Source of the DNA: Thermoplasmatota archaeon
GTDB taxonomy: Archaea; Thermoplasmatota; Penumbrarchaeia; Penumbrarchaeales; Penumbrarchaeaceae
Assembly: GCA_029762535.1 (NCBI GenBank)
Contig: JARVGK010000016.1
Coordinates: 1 to 64,000 of the forward strand
Reading direction: 5' to 3'
DNA: 64,000 bases
The notes beneath the pieces were generated by a model. The model was given only the letters and a program-made list of their open reading frames with translations, searched no databases and was not told the DNA's origin. The number at the start of each line of letters is the position of its first letter. Position 1 is the first letter of the stretch. The position numbers and the translations under genes are program-made. Shown here piece by piece: positions 41,401-50,019 of the stretch.

Positions 41401-41536
41401 GATAAGGGAATTCATACTCCTGATAATGATCCTGCTCGCGTTCTCCGCGTATGCGGCGATCTTCATCCTAACATCGATCTACAGGCTTTACCTTCCCCGA
41501 TACAATAAGTTGAGGGCCTTGAAGAAGATCAACTAA
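38483..41536 (+). CDS. RND-superfamily exporter (MMPL/HAE3 type)
   Basis: A 1017-residue transporter with the duplicated RND layout: one helix near residue 95 ('VLSFILIILIGLSLGYFGVIG'), a large external loop, five helices, a second external loop and five more helices. Sterol-sensing/MMPL-like helices are seen ('VVLVAPILIALGVAYGLYIANRY', and in the second half 'LIGSIIVGTGVDFSIHITERV', where the Gly-x-Asp is the proton-relay position). The gene starts with GTG. The family moves lipids and hydrophobic compounds. The location next to the giant surface protein gene suggests a role in the envelope (inference). The cytoplasmic N-terminal 90 residues are Arg/Gly-rich and unusual. Confidence 0.9.
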   Translation: MDVAENDDGSGSGPYRGRTGGRPGREGPPYKVDETLDRVVSDIGDRTPEYRSRARKFIKDARRRLEDLDDRGEEYTQRMFRAKPADALMEGILKYRVLSFILIILIGLSLGYFGVIGNDYIGSDDEDRLIAMQSKIRGDFEVYLPGGSDAEKVLAEVKIDWSTDLATLMIETQNKFDPTDETNITDYNVLIEMSRIEEALNPQKEDRGSNDGINYVFSISTIIKTLHNLTNATSQAVIGNIPYNIEFDAQDGSFIGNYSIPTDQRMIDELFYRIPPNQLNALVADINNDGIYDSALIMLGLSKSIDERTLLKRINSLIEPYFVDTGVRPGSQDTTGEWLERYNNGDVNSRMTLTGPTPLARMISDRTMSEMKTVLPWAMVMVCASLLIFHRTWKIWIITMAPVTVSLIMTYGLLGLAMDVLTPQVVLVAPILIALGVAYGLYIANRYSEEISIKDKELRIRAAIRTTGKAIFLSAMTTAFGFGSMLTVDLATMQVLGFGLSTGILFCYLTTMIMTPSLVIWLNYTKESGKRSGGSKPRSRKMGDIPLNHSRKIILGGMVLAIISISLAPAFDIPGTGAKIGGMGMVKANMDYIKLSPQDEPVVQKMREQSDTFGSGQIGLLIIRGQPTKDTNADGIDDFVDNSIKDISLLHDLETLGNRTNGPDGVEMAQSISIVDIMMMVNVPDFTNSTWYKSFLDVIRNAPGLIIEDPERMIDEWVRSNVIGKSFWDAINTVPDDNAAIKLLLGVEPSLFLINVFYDSMGVELRSMLINDDYSKTLAYINMPNMDIIETEVAVNEMDDVIDGIFDVQVKESAGSKTTASPLTGFGKVLVTINNLLVANANQSTIIAILLVFLLLSLVLKSWRIALVTVIPVTFVVFWQYFAIWGVASIEDIIRPGQNMFSGDLNLFTALIGSIIVGTGVDFSIHITERVRERGLSLEGVRYAAETSGWTFIEATTTMIMGLTAVFLVNIPSIREFILLIMILLAFSAYAAIFILTSIYRLYLPRYNKLRALKKIN

Positions 41537-41655
41537 GGACTCAACGGTATCCTTCTTAAGAAACCTGACCTAATAATTAAAATAGGTTCAACAATATGGA
41601 AGTCGCCAGTTACCAATATCCACGATGTAATGTAACGACATCATGGAGGAATCGG

Positions 41656-44600
41656 ATGAAACGCGAAGAGTATTTTTCCTTCGGGGCCGCCGTCGTGACG
41701 GTATCCATAGCATTCATGGCGATGATATTGATCCTCGCACTGATGCCCAATAGTGGAACGGACGCAGCACCGGATGTATACAAAAGGGCGGTAGACCTTG
41801 AGATGGAGAAGATATTCGGCCCTTACAAGGGATCGATATCCAACAGCACGTTCGTGGGCGATGGAGACGTTATCGAGTTACTTGTCTATAACGAATCCTC
41901 TCCCCTTGTAACCACCGACAGGCTTGCCGTGGATATCGAAGCAAGGGACGAAGATGACTCCTTGGCCTTCAGATTCACCTTGGAGCTGAACTATTCAGGG
42001 TCTGGAAAGGGATTCACCGGAAATATCACGATCAACAGCACTCTGAGCAATTTCTCATACATCTCTTCCGGGAACGTCGGAGCGGAGATCGGTGCCAGGG
42101 ACAATTACGTCGTCACAGTGTTGCGGCTCGAGCCAAGCGTTCAATCCTTGGGTAATTTTAAGGTAGATGCCGACGGACCAAGTATCGGCTTTAGCCTCAA
42201 CCCATCGAACGTCAGGGAGCTTGACGGCGAAATATACTTCAAGCCATCGACCACATTCCAATTGACGGTCGAGGATACTGACCCGGACGCGGATGGGGCC
42301 TATTTCAAGACCGGGTCGAACACCAGATACAGATGGAACAGCTCTACGTGGAACAACTGGCAGGGGAATGCCATAACCACTCCTTCGACCCATGGGGACC
42401 ATTTGTTGGAGATCGTCGCCATTGACAGGTTCAACCAGACAACGGCCGTTTCGAAAACATTCCACAGCGCCCACTTCCTTTCTGACCTGGACATCGATTC
42501 ACATGTAAGCTATGTGAACACCTCCGTATTCATATCGAACACCAGAATCCTAACGGGCGGCACTTTCGACCTCTACAACTGCACCCTCTCATTCTCTGGG
42601 GATTCCCAGACCCTCATAGTGGAGAAGGGGGGCAGCTTCCTAATGGATGGGCCAGGCAATGCCAGTTCCATTTCGATAATAAGCTCGGTCGGAGTCGATT
42701 ACGAGATTATCTCGCAGAGGGGGTCCTCCCTCTACATCAGGAACACCACGATCCGCTGTGGGATGAACACACTATCACATTCCTTAACCCTAAACACCGG
42801 TATGCTGGACTCGGTCGAGATCGTGGACCTGAAGAACTATTTCCAGATCCGCTCACAAGGCGTCGCGATAATGGATTCGAACATGACCCAGGCCTCATCC
42901 GGAGGAGGGCTAATGATCGATCTCAACCACACCTGGAGCACTAATCCGGTACTGATCAACGGCCTGGTGTCCGAGGGATCGGGGGATACTCCTTTGCTTA
43001 TAAGGAACGCGTCCGTCTGGACCGATCATCTAAACGGGACCGTTTACTACGCGGGGGATTCCAACTCATCTTATCAGTTCGCACTGGATAGGACGTCCTG
43101 GGCACCTTCCACGAACCCATATATCAAGGTCCCTTACTTCATCGATTCCAGATCGAGCAATGCGAGATTGAAGGTCGAATATCTGACCGGAGGAGATACA
43201 TGGAATACGCTCTCCTCCTTCGACAAGCACAGCGCGGTATCCTCTCAGTGGACCAACGGGGATGGGGCCAAGATCGACATCTCATCCACTCCCATCCAGA
43301 CCAGTTTTAGAATATCCTGGTCTACGTTGGATGCCGGAACGGGAGCTGCATATATCCAGAGGCCAAGCTATGGGGATGCCTCCAGAGCCGAGACGTTGGC
43401 GCCTACTGGATCGAACACATGGACGCCAGTTACAGGAAATGGAATGTTGATAAGGTCGGTATCTATCAAGAACGCGAGCCGTACCTTCGTGGAGATATAC
43501 AACAGCGGGATGATAGACATCAACGACCTTATGACGGGTTATCCCGGCCAGGACTCTCCCGCATATCTGGGGATGCTGCTCGATAACTCATCGGTCCATC
43601 TGCGTAATTCCAACATCAATTGTTATAAGGAGGGGGGCATCGGAATTCTCTCCAGGTTCACGGCCGGCGATGACTGGGCCACCACCAAACTGGACAACAC
43701 CAGAGTGGGTTCTCTGGGAAAAAACCTGACCTATTCCATTCATGTCACGGGAGGAAGGATGCTGATCCTGGACGGCACACTCTCCAACGCCAATACGGGC
43801 TTGTTGTCCCAGGGTGCGCACCTGAGAATAGATGGGGTCGAAGCCAGCGTCAAGACCCAGGGCATTGATTTCCATTTGCCCAACAATTATCCATTCCAAA
43901 AGGAATTGGAACTTCGGCGCACCAAGGTCGAGGGTCACACCGGGCCCGCGATACGTGTCGGAGGAGTCGCGAACTCCCATTGGGCCGTTAGATTGACCTC
44001 TTACGATCTCTCCTCGACCAAAACATACACATGGACCCGGGACAGCGGTGTGGGAGCAGTGACGATAGACATACCCGGATCGGGGAGCGTGTCTCTGCTC
44101 TTGCAGGGTAATATCACGGGCGGGCCGGTACACGGGATCGCATTGACGAGGCTGCCGGCCGGATCGACGGTGAACTTCACCGGCATAAGCCGGATCGCTG
44201 AAATGGACCTCGATGGGATCTACGTTCCCATACCCAGAGACGTCAGGATATATTCGACATCGATCGTGGACTGCAAAGGAGCGGGATTGTTCACGGGAAG
44301 CAATGCCGAGATCCTGTATAAAGGTCCGAATTCGGAGGTCAAAGGTAACGGCAAGGAGGGGGTGGCGCTTGGCCAATCCTCAAATCTCCAAATGTACCAG
44401 GTCAAGATCTCGTACAACCTCGATATAGGAGTGGCCATAGGCATCGGGTCCCAGGTCGAGCTTGACGAGGTCGAATCAATGAATAACAGAATGGGTTTGG
44501 ATGTCGCTCCCTCATCCACGGTATCGATCATGTCCTCAAAGTTCAACGGCAATATGGGAAGGGGAGTGTTCGCAAGGAGCGCCGATATAATCTTCGTCCA

Positions 44601-47600
44601 ATCGGTATCCCCATCGCAATGGAGCGAGGTCTCGAACAATATGGATGACGGCCTATTCGTTCAGAGCGGGTCCTTGAACGCGACCAACGTTCAGGTAAGG
44701 TCCAACAACGGGAACGGCATAACGCTTTGGGATGTCGACATAAGAGTTCTCAGGAACTCCTATTCTGCCAGCAACGGCCAGGATGGTATCGAAATACACC
44801 TCGCATCAGCGACCTTGCTCGGTGCGAACAACGAATACTTCTCACTATCAATGGTACAATGCTATGAGAACAACGGGAACGGATTGGTCATAACGACCGA
44901 CCCCACATCCATAACCGGTACCATCGAGGTCAAGCTGGGGAACATGAGCCTGCATTCCAACACGCTTCTGGACCTGTCATCTCCCTCCGGAGTGCATATA
45001 TTCTGGAGGATGACCTCGCTGGACCAGGCCGGGGCGGAACTTACCCAAGGCAGCTTAAGGGGAAATATGGATATCGTCGTCATCTCCGCGGTCTCGCCCA
45101 GTGTCCGTAACGTGGAGTTCGTTTTACTAAAGGACGGGAACAGTATCACGGTCGCGCCCTACGCACAGCTCGAGATGAGGGATGTTAAGATAAGGCCAGC
45201 AAGGAGCGACCACTATTTCGAACTAAACGTTGGAAACATGTCCACCTTCCGCATGATAGGAGGGGGCCTTGAGAATTGCATCGGTTTCGAAGTTATTGAT
45301 TCGATGTTGCTGTCCCTGGACGGAGTTTCCATGGAACATGGCGGATCGACCTTATACCTTATCAACACGACCTTCGATATCAAGGATACGGCTCTTTTCG
45401 ATATGACCGACGCTGCGATCCATGCACAGAGGTCCATGGGGACCATAAGCGGTTCCCATTTCTTCGATTCCCCAGTAGGCATCCTGATACTCGATCCCAA
45501 AGGCCCTATAACGGTCCAGGGGTCGAATTTCGAGAACAACGGGATCGGGATCCATCTTCTCAATTCCAGCACAACCATTCATGTGATCGAAAGCAACTTC
45601 TCGCAGGGACAAAAAGGCATCGTTGCCGAAGGTGGAAATATCACTATGACCGATTGCGATATAGACGAGACAGATATCGAGGTTGCCAACGACGGATACC
45701 GGGTCGAGGTCGGTTATACGATCGCAGCGAAGGTCATCGACGAATTGGATAAGGGCGTCGAATTCTATTTCAACATCACACAGGGAGCCGGGAACGATGC
45801 CCGAACGACAAGCTACTACGTCGGACAGGACGACGGTCATTATCTGGAGAAGGCCTTCGTATCATATGTGGTCCACTACGATAACGTTGATAGGAGGTTC
45901 ATATCGACTTCCGTGATCATCGAATACCAGGATGAAAGAGGATCTTTCCAGTTCATGCACCTGGAAAGAAGGGAGATATTCCTCAACGCATATCAAGCAC
46001 CTGTGAAGACACAATTCTTCAAGAGCAACCTCAATGCCATGGAGGACAGCGGACTGAGGGACGGCCCGGAGGACATCTCCGGCTGGTTCACCGATACACC
46101 TCAGGACCTCCCACTTCTGGTTTTCTCTGTGGAAAGCCTCACTCCTCAGATCACACCCGTGTTGGAGGGTACCTTTCTCGACATCGTTCTTGAGAAGGAC
46201 TGGAACGGAATGGGGGTCATAATGCTGAGCGCGACCGATCCCCATGGAAAATCCTCCACATATCCGATAAACATAAACGTTATCCCCGTAAACGATGTTC
46301 CGATAGCCTCGAACCCCAGGATCCTTGTCCAGGGGAGGGATTCGACAACACCCTACAGCGGAGATACCATAGTCGCCACATGGGATTACTTCGACGTGGA
46401 CGGCGATTCGGAGCCGGCCACTAAGAGGATATTCTGGTGGTTGAACGGCGAGAGAGCCCCCCAGTATGACGGGATAACAGTTATAAATGAAGTCACAGCG
46501 GGCCAGATATGGAACTTCACGGTATATCCAGCCGACCCTCTCTCATTCGGGACGAACAAGTTCGGCCACCCCGTGTCATCCCCGATCGTGATCGTTCGCA
46601 ACATGGCCCCAACGCTTTCCGGGGTCTCACTGACCCCCCAGACACCATATACGGATACCGATCTGAAAGCCGTTCTCGGGGAATGGAACGACCCGGACAC
46701 TTCACTCGTGACCTTCCACTATATGTGGGAGAAGAAGGTTGGTGGCGCGGGTTCTTGGATCGTTCTGAATGCTCCGGACTCCCCGATACTCGACCACTCC
46801 TTCTTCTCCAAGGGCGATGTCATAGGTGTCAAGGCCTGGGTGTTCGATGGATACGATAGAAGCGAGATAGTGACCGATACTATCACGATCGTGAACTCGC
46901 CTCCGCGGATCATCTCTGCAGGATTCGATCCCTCGGTCCTCGACGAGGAGGCACTTTACATCAGGGCTACCGACATCGAGCATTTCGACCCGGATTCGGA
47001 TTACGTGATCTTCGAATTCGACTGGACCATCGAGGGGATCCCCGTTGGAGGTAACTCCGACTACCTGTACAAAACGCCCACCACCTGGAGCTATCCGAAC
47101 AGGGTGAACATCTCCGTCACCATCACCCCGATCGATTCGGAAGGGGCAAAAGGTAACCCGTTGACGTTGAGCATAAAATATACCCCCAAAGAAACGAATG
47201 GAGAGGACCCCGGCATCATCTGGGATTCCGATGGGGACGGTTGGCCTGACACCCATGAACCGCAGTATATGTCACTTTATCCCAACGGGACCTCCAAGGG
47301 CGTCTTTTTCTACCTTGATCCTACTGAATGGAGGGACACCGATGGGGACGGTATCGGGGACAATTCGGACCCTGACATAGACGGGGACGGGATCCCTAAC
47401 GAGCTTGACGCTTTCCCCTACGACAGGAACAGATGGAAGAACGTAGAGGACGAGAACGGAGGATTGAGCTCACTGGAGCTGATATTGATCATAATACTCA
47501 TTTTGCTCATCCTCGTCATCGGGGCTGCCATGTATTCCGTTTACACGGGTATGTTGAAGCTGCCGACGAACGCCCCGCCTGAGATCGCGAGAGGGGGAGA

Positions 47601-47799
47601 AAGGGAGGCCATGATCGAGGAGAAGGGATCCATCGACACCCTCGAAGCCATCGAGGACGAGGATATCGAGGACATGAGGGTTTGCTCGGAATGCGGCGAA
47701 CTGGTCAACCTTGACGACGAATCCTGCCCCAACTGCGGGTCCATTTTCGAGGACTCTGAAGAGGATGAGATGGAGTTCGAGGAAGAGTTCGAAGAGTGA
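41656..47799 (+). CDS. Giant beta-helix surface protein with TSP3 repeats and zinc ribbon
   Basis: A protein of about 2,047 residues. Order: an N-terminal hydrophobic signal anchor ('VVTVSIAFMAMILILAL'), a very long right-handed beta-helix region (for example 'FVQSVSPSQWSEVSNNMDDG', 'LEMRDVKIRPARSDHYFEL', 'NFENNGIGIHLLNSSTTIHV'), Ig/cadherin-like domains ('INVIPVNDVPIASNP'), calcium-binding thrombospondin type 3 motifs ('DSDGDGWPD', 'DTDGDGIGDNSDPDIDGDG' at 47222-47402), a membrane helix ('LELILIIILILLILVIGAAM'), and in the cytoplasm a zinc ribbon ('CSECGELV', 'CPNCGSI') with an acidic end. ATG 41656 has GGAGGA 5 bases upstream and is preferred over 41596. Many N-glycosylation sequons. Likely an adhesin or surface enzyme; the zinc ribbon is unusual. 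Confidence 0.9.
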   Translation: MKREEYFSFGAAVVTVSIAFMAMILILALMPNSGTDAAPDVYKRAVDLEMEKIFGPYKGSISNSTFVGDGDVIELLVYNESSPLVTTDRLAVDIEARDEDDSLAFRFTLELNYSGSGKGFTGNITINSTLSNFSYISSGNVGAEIGARDNYVVTVLRLEPSVQSLGNFKVDADGPSIGFSLNPSNVRELDGEIYFKPSTTFQLTVEDTDPDADGAYFKTGSNTRYRWNSSTWNNWQGNAITTPSTHGDHLLEIVAIDRFNQTTAVSKTFHSAHFLSDLDIDSHVSYVNTSVFISNTRILTGGTFDLYNCTLSFSGDSQTLIVEKGGSFLMDGPGNASSISIISSVGVDYEIISQRGSSLYIRNTTIRCGMNTLSHSLTLNTGMLDSVEIVDLKNYFQIRSQGVAIMDSNMTQASSGGGLMIDLNHTWSTNPVLINGLVSEGSGDTPLLIRNASVWTDHLNGTVYYAGDSNSSYQFALDRTSWAPSTNPYIKVPYFIDSRSSNARLKVEYLTGGDTWNTLSSFDKHSAVSSQWTNGDGAKIDISSTPIQTSFRISWSTLDAGTGAAYIQRPSYGDASRAETLAPTGSNTWTPVTGNGMLIRSVSIKNASRTFVEIYNSGMIDINDLMTGYPGQDSPAYLGMLLDNSSVHLRNSNINCYKEGGIGILSRFTAGDDWATTKLDNTRVGSLGKNLTYSIHVTGGRMLILDGTLSNANTGLLSQGAHLRIDGVEASVKTQGIDFHLPNNYPFQKELELRRTKVEGHTGPAIRVGGVANSHWAVRLTSYDLSSTKTYTWTRDSGVGAVTIDIPGSGSVSLLLQGNITGGPVHGIALTRLPAGSTVNFTGISRIAEMDLDGIYVPIPRDVRIYSTSIVDCKGAGLFTGSNAEILYKGPNSEVKGNGKEGVALGQSSNLQMYQVKISYNLDIGVAIGIGSQVELDEVESMNNRMGLDVAPSSTVSIMSSKFNGNMGRGVFARSADIIFVQSVSPSQWSEVSNNMDDGLFVQSGSLNATNVQVRSNNGNGITLWDVDIRVLRNSYSASNGQDGIEIHLASATLLGANNEYFSLSMVQCYENNGNGLVITTDPTSITGTIEVKLGNMSLHSNTLLDLSSPSGVHIFWRMTSLDQAGAELTQGSLRGNMDIVVISAVSPSVRNVEFVLLKDGNSITVAPYAQLEMRDVKIRPARSDHYFELNVGNMSTFRMIGGGLENCIGFEVIDSMLLSLDGVSMEHGGSTLYLINTTFDIKDTALFDMTDAAIHAQRSMGTISGSHFFDSPVGILILDPKGPITVQGSNFENNGIGIHLLNSSTTIHVIESNFSQGQKGIVAEGGNITMTDCDIDETDIEVANDGYRVEVGYTIAAKVIDELDKGVEFYFNITQGAGNDARTTSYYVGQDDGHYLEKAFVSYVVHYDNVDRRFISTSVIIEYQDERGSFQFMHLERREIFLNAYQAPVKTQFFKSNLNAMEDSGLRDGPEDISGWFTDTPQDLPLLVFSVESLTPQITPVLEGTFLDIVLEKDWNGMGVIMLSATDPHGKSSTYPININVIPVNDVPIASNPRILVQGRDSTTPYSGDTIVATWDYFDVDGDSEPATKRIFWWLNGERAPQYDGITVINEVTAGQIWNFTVYPADPLSFGTNKFGHPVSSPIVIVRNMAPTLSGVSLTPQTPYTDTDLKAVLGEWNDPDTSLVTFHYMWEKKVGGAGSWIVLNAPDSPILDHSFFSKGDVIGVKAWVFDGYDRSEIVTDTITIVNSPPRIISAGFDPSVLDEEALYIRATDIEHFDPDSDYVIFEFDWTIEGIPVGGNSDYLYKTPTTWSYPNRVNISVTITPIDSEGAKGNPLTLSIKYTPKETNGEDPGIIWDSDGDGWPDTHEPQYMSLYPNGTSKGVFFYLDPTEWRDTDGDGIGDNSDPDIDGDGIPNELDAFPYDRNRWKNVEDENGGLSSLELILIIILILLILVIGAAMYSVYTGMLKLPTNAPPEIARGGEREAMIEEKGSIDTLEAIEDEDIEDMRVCSECGELVNLDDESCPNCGSIFEDSEEDEMEFEEEFEE

Positions 47800-47801
47800 T
47801 C

Positions 47802-48779
47802 TCAATCGCGTTCGTGAATGGAGGCGCTGACGATCCTTTCGAAATCCCTCTTCCACTTGATATGTCGATAAAGGCGGATAGAGCCGTATGAGATGAAACC
47901 GAGCAAAGCTACCAGTACCGCCAAGGTCCCCCAAATGAAATAGAGGTTCGAAAAGACCGTGTCCTGCAAAAAGGAGATCGCCCTTTTCTCAACGGTTATC
48001 GTCAGGGCAGCGATGCTCTCCTCCGGATCGGATGTGCCTTTTCCGTTCGAGTTCGCCTCGACCCTGATGAAGTAATTCCCTCTTCTGGCCCCGCTTGCGC
48101 TCACGATGACATCGACCAGAACGGACCCGCCTTCGGGAACCTCGATGATGTCCTGATCGAGTTTGACGTGTATTCCCGTCTCCTTCAGGACCTCTTCGTC
48201 GATAACGGATAATTTATACGCATCGTTGGCGTTCCCGGTGTTGTTTATCCTCATGGGGAATGTGAGGGTCTCACCCTCGGACATCTTTCCGAACGGAGTT
48301 GGAAAATACAGGTCCGCTCCGTAATAAGGCTGTATATTGATGCTAGAGCTGTCCCCCTCCACAGGAACGGTCGCACCGGAAGGATACATCCTTGCGGTCC
48401 CGCTTATGACCAGGTCGCCTCTCAGTAAAGAGGAGGTGGAGGGAGCAACGGTCATGTTACCCAAGACCGTCGCTTCGGGGCTTTCCCTGCTCAGACTGAT
48501 CTCATTGGTCGAGAGATATATGTTCAGGAACGAGGGGCGAGCGGCCTCTATCACCACATCCACCCTTTCCATCAGTGGATTGTTCGGATACGGCAGATAG
48601 ATCCGTATCGATACGGATGCGGAGCCGTTGCCATCGGGGCTCACATCAAAGTAGATGATGTCCTGGGCAATTTCTATCCTTACGATGAAGGCGGATGCCG
48701 CATTAGATGCGGGGATGATGCAATTACCTATTAGGAAGATCAACGCTGCGGCCATAGGGATGCTATGCCTTCCTTTCAT
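47802..48779 (-). CDS. Secreted membrane-anchored beta-sandwich protein
   Basis: A 325-residue protein with a signal peptide ('IPMAAALIFLIGNCIIPASNA'), beta-rich repeats resembling NEW3/CARDB domains ('TFPMRINNTGNANDAYKLSV', 'EVPEGGSVLVDVIVSASGARRGNYFIRV'), one membrane helix ('LYFIWGTLAVLVALLGFISY') and a basic tail. Convergent with the giant beta-helix gene, two bases apart. No enzyme domain visible. Function in the surface layer is inferred. Confidence 0.8.
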   Translation of the reverse strand: MKGRHSIPMAAALIFLIGNCIIPASNAASAFIVRIEIAQDIIYFDVSPDGNGSASVSIRIYLPYPNNPLMERVDVVIEAARPSFLNIYLSTNEISLSRESPEATVLGNMTVAPSTSSLLRGDLVISGTARMYPSGATVPVEGDSSSINIQPYYGADLYFPTPFGKMSEGETLTFPMRINNTGNANDAYKLSVIDEEVLKETGIHVKLDQDIIEVPEGGSVLVDVIVSASGARRGNYFIRVEANSNGKGTSDPEESIAALTITVEKRAISFLQDTVFSNLYFIWGTLAVLVALLGFISYGSIRLYRHIKWKRDFERIVSASIHERD

Positions 48780-48878
48780 GGCGCATATAAAACCCTGGTC
48801 GCTAATAAGTATTACTTTATTTGGGCTCGATCGATCATGGCCTTGATCATGCTTTCGGGGCAGTGATCGGCTTACACC

Positions 48879-49997
48879 TTATTTGAAGGCCCATAGCTTC
48901 GATCCCAGATAGTTAAAGGCGGTAACGATGACTATCACGAAGAACAGGAGTATCTGATATCCAGGCACCCCTCTGACCCCCATGATGTCCACCCCTATAT
49001 AGAGGAGCATACTTCTCATGGCGAAAGCCGCTGATGCCACAATGAAGAACTTGACATATTGGGCCACCCCAGAGCCGGAGGATGCAGCGAAGGTCCAATA
49101 CCTGTTCCACAGGAAGTTCCAGGTAAGGGCCGCAATGAACGACGCACCCTGAAAGAGGTAAAAGGACCTGAGATGGAGGTTGCCTCTTATTTCGATCATA
49201 CCGTCCCCGAATGTCAACAGCAATAGGGACAGGGCCCCAATATCGACGATCAAACCTGATCCACCAACAGCAAGGAATTTCAGGAGTGGTGCGGAACCGG
49301 GGTGCAGATACAGCTGCAGGAGATGAACCAGATAATTGAGGATGACCCTGCTTCCCAGCTTGGATTCTCCCACCTCTCTGTTCTTGAATACGATGGGTAC
49401 CTCCTTCAGTTTGCCGTACCTGCCCTTGACGAGTATTTCGAGAAGGATCTTGTATCCTTTCGCTTTCAAGGGAGCTTCGCGTATCACATCCGGTCTCATT
49501 GCGAAGAAACCTGACATGGGGTCCGACACTCTGGTCAGAGGTCTCGACATGAACGCCGCACCCTTCGATATTATCCTCCTGTGAAGGGGCCACTCTTCGA
49601 TGCCGCCTCCTTTGACATGCCTTGAGCCTACAGCGATATCCGCCCCTTCATGAGCAATGGCCCGATACATCTGGGGGACGACCTCCGGAGGATGGGAGAG
49701 GTCCGCATCCATCACGAGGAGGACCTCCCCCCTTGATAGGTGAAAACCCTCAATTACCGCAGGAGAGAGACCATGGTCCGCCTCCCGCTTGATACATCTC
49801 GCCTCGGGATGGTCCTTCGATATCCTCTCGACCTCGGCGGCCGTCCCGTCCGGGGAGGAATCATCCATGACCAATATCTCGAAGCTGATGGATCCCTTCG
49901 ATAGGATATCGCAAAGACGGGGTATGAGCAGGGACATGTTTCCCTTCTCGTTGTAAGTGGGGATAATGACCGATAGGCTAGGCTTTCCTTCTGCCAT
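48879..49997 (-). CDS. GT2 glycosyltransferase fused to GtrA membrane domain
   Basis: A 372-residue protein. The N-terminal GT2 domain resembles dolichol-phosphate mannose/glucose synthase: 'LSVIIPTYNEKGNM', 'VMDDSSPDGT', 'LLVMDADLSHPP' (the Asp-x-Asp metal site) and 'VPIVFKNREVGESKLG'. It is followed by a GtrA-like part with four helices ('FLAVGGSGLIVDIGALSLLLLTF', seen as 'FLAVGGSGLIVDIGALSL', and 'TAFNYLGSKLWAF'). Such fusions make and flip polyprenyl-phosphate sugars for N-glycosylation or lipid modification. It is 22 bases after the large secreted protein on the same strand, fitting glycosylation of surface proteins. The start at 49997 ('MAEGKPSLSV') is preferred over 50006. Confidence 0.92.
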   Translation of the reverse strand: MAEGKPSLSVIIPTYNEKGNMSLLIPRLCDILSKGSISFEILVMDDSSPDGTAAEVERISKDHPEARCIKREADHGLSPAVIEGFHLSRGEVLLVMDADLSHPPEVVPQMYRAIAHEGADIAVGSRHVKGGGIEEWPLHRRIISKGAAFMSRPLTRVSDPMSGFFAMRPDVIREAPLKAKGYKILLEILVKGRYGKLKEVPIVFKNREVGESKLGSRVILNYLVHLLQLYLHPGSAPLLKFLAVGGSGLIVDIGALSLLLLTFGDGMIEIRGNLHLRSFYLFQGASFIAALTWNFLWNRYWTFAASSGSGVAQYVKFFIVASAAFAMRSMLLYIGVDIMGVRGVPGYQILLFFVIVIVTAFNYLGSKLWAFK

Positions 49998-50019
49998 CAA
50001 TATCATCCTTTACGGTTAC

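Noticed and set aside
41596..41655. Upstream ATG for the giant surface protein
   Set aside because: GGAGGA sits 5 bases before ATG 41656, whereas the longer start has no such site and adds a polar stretch before the signal anchor.
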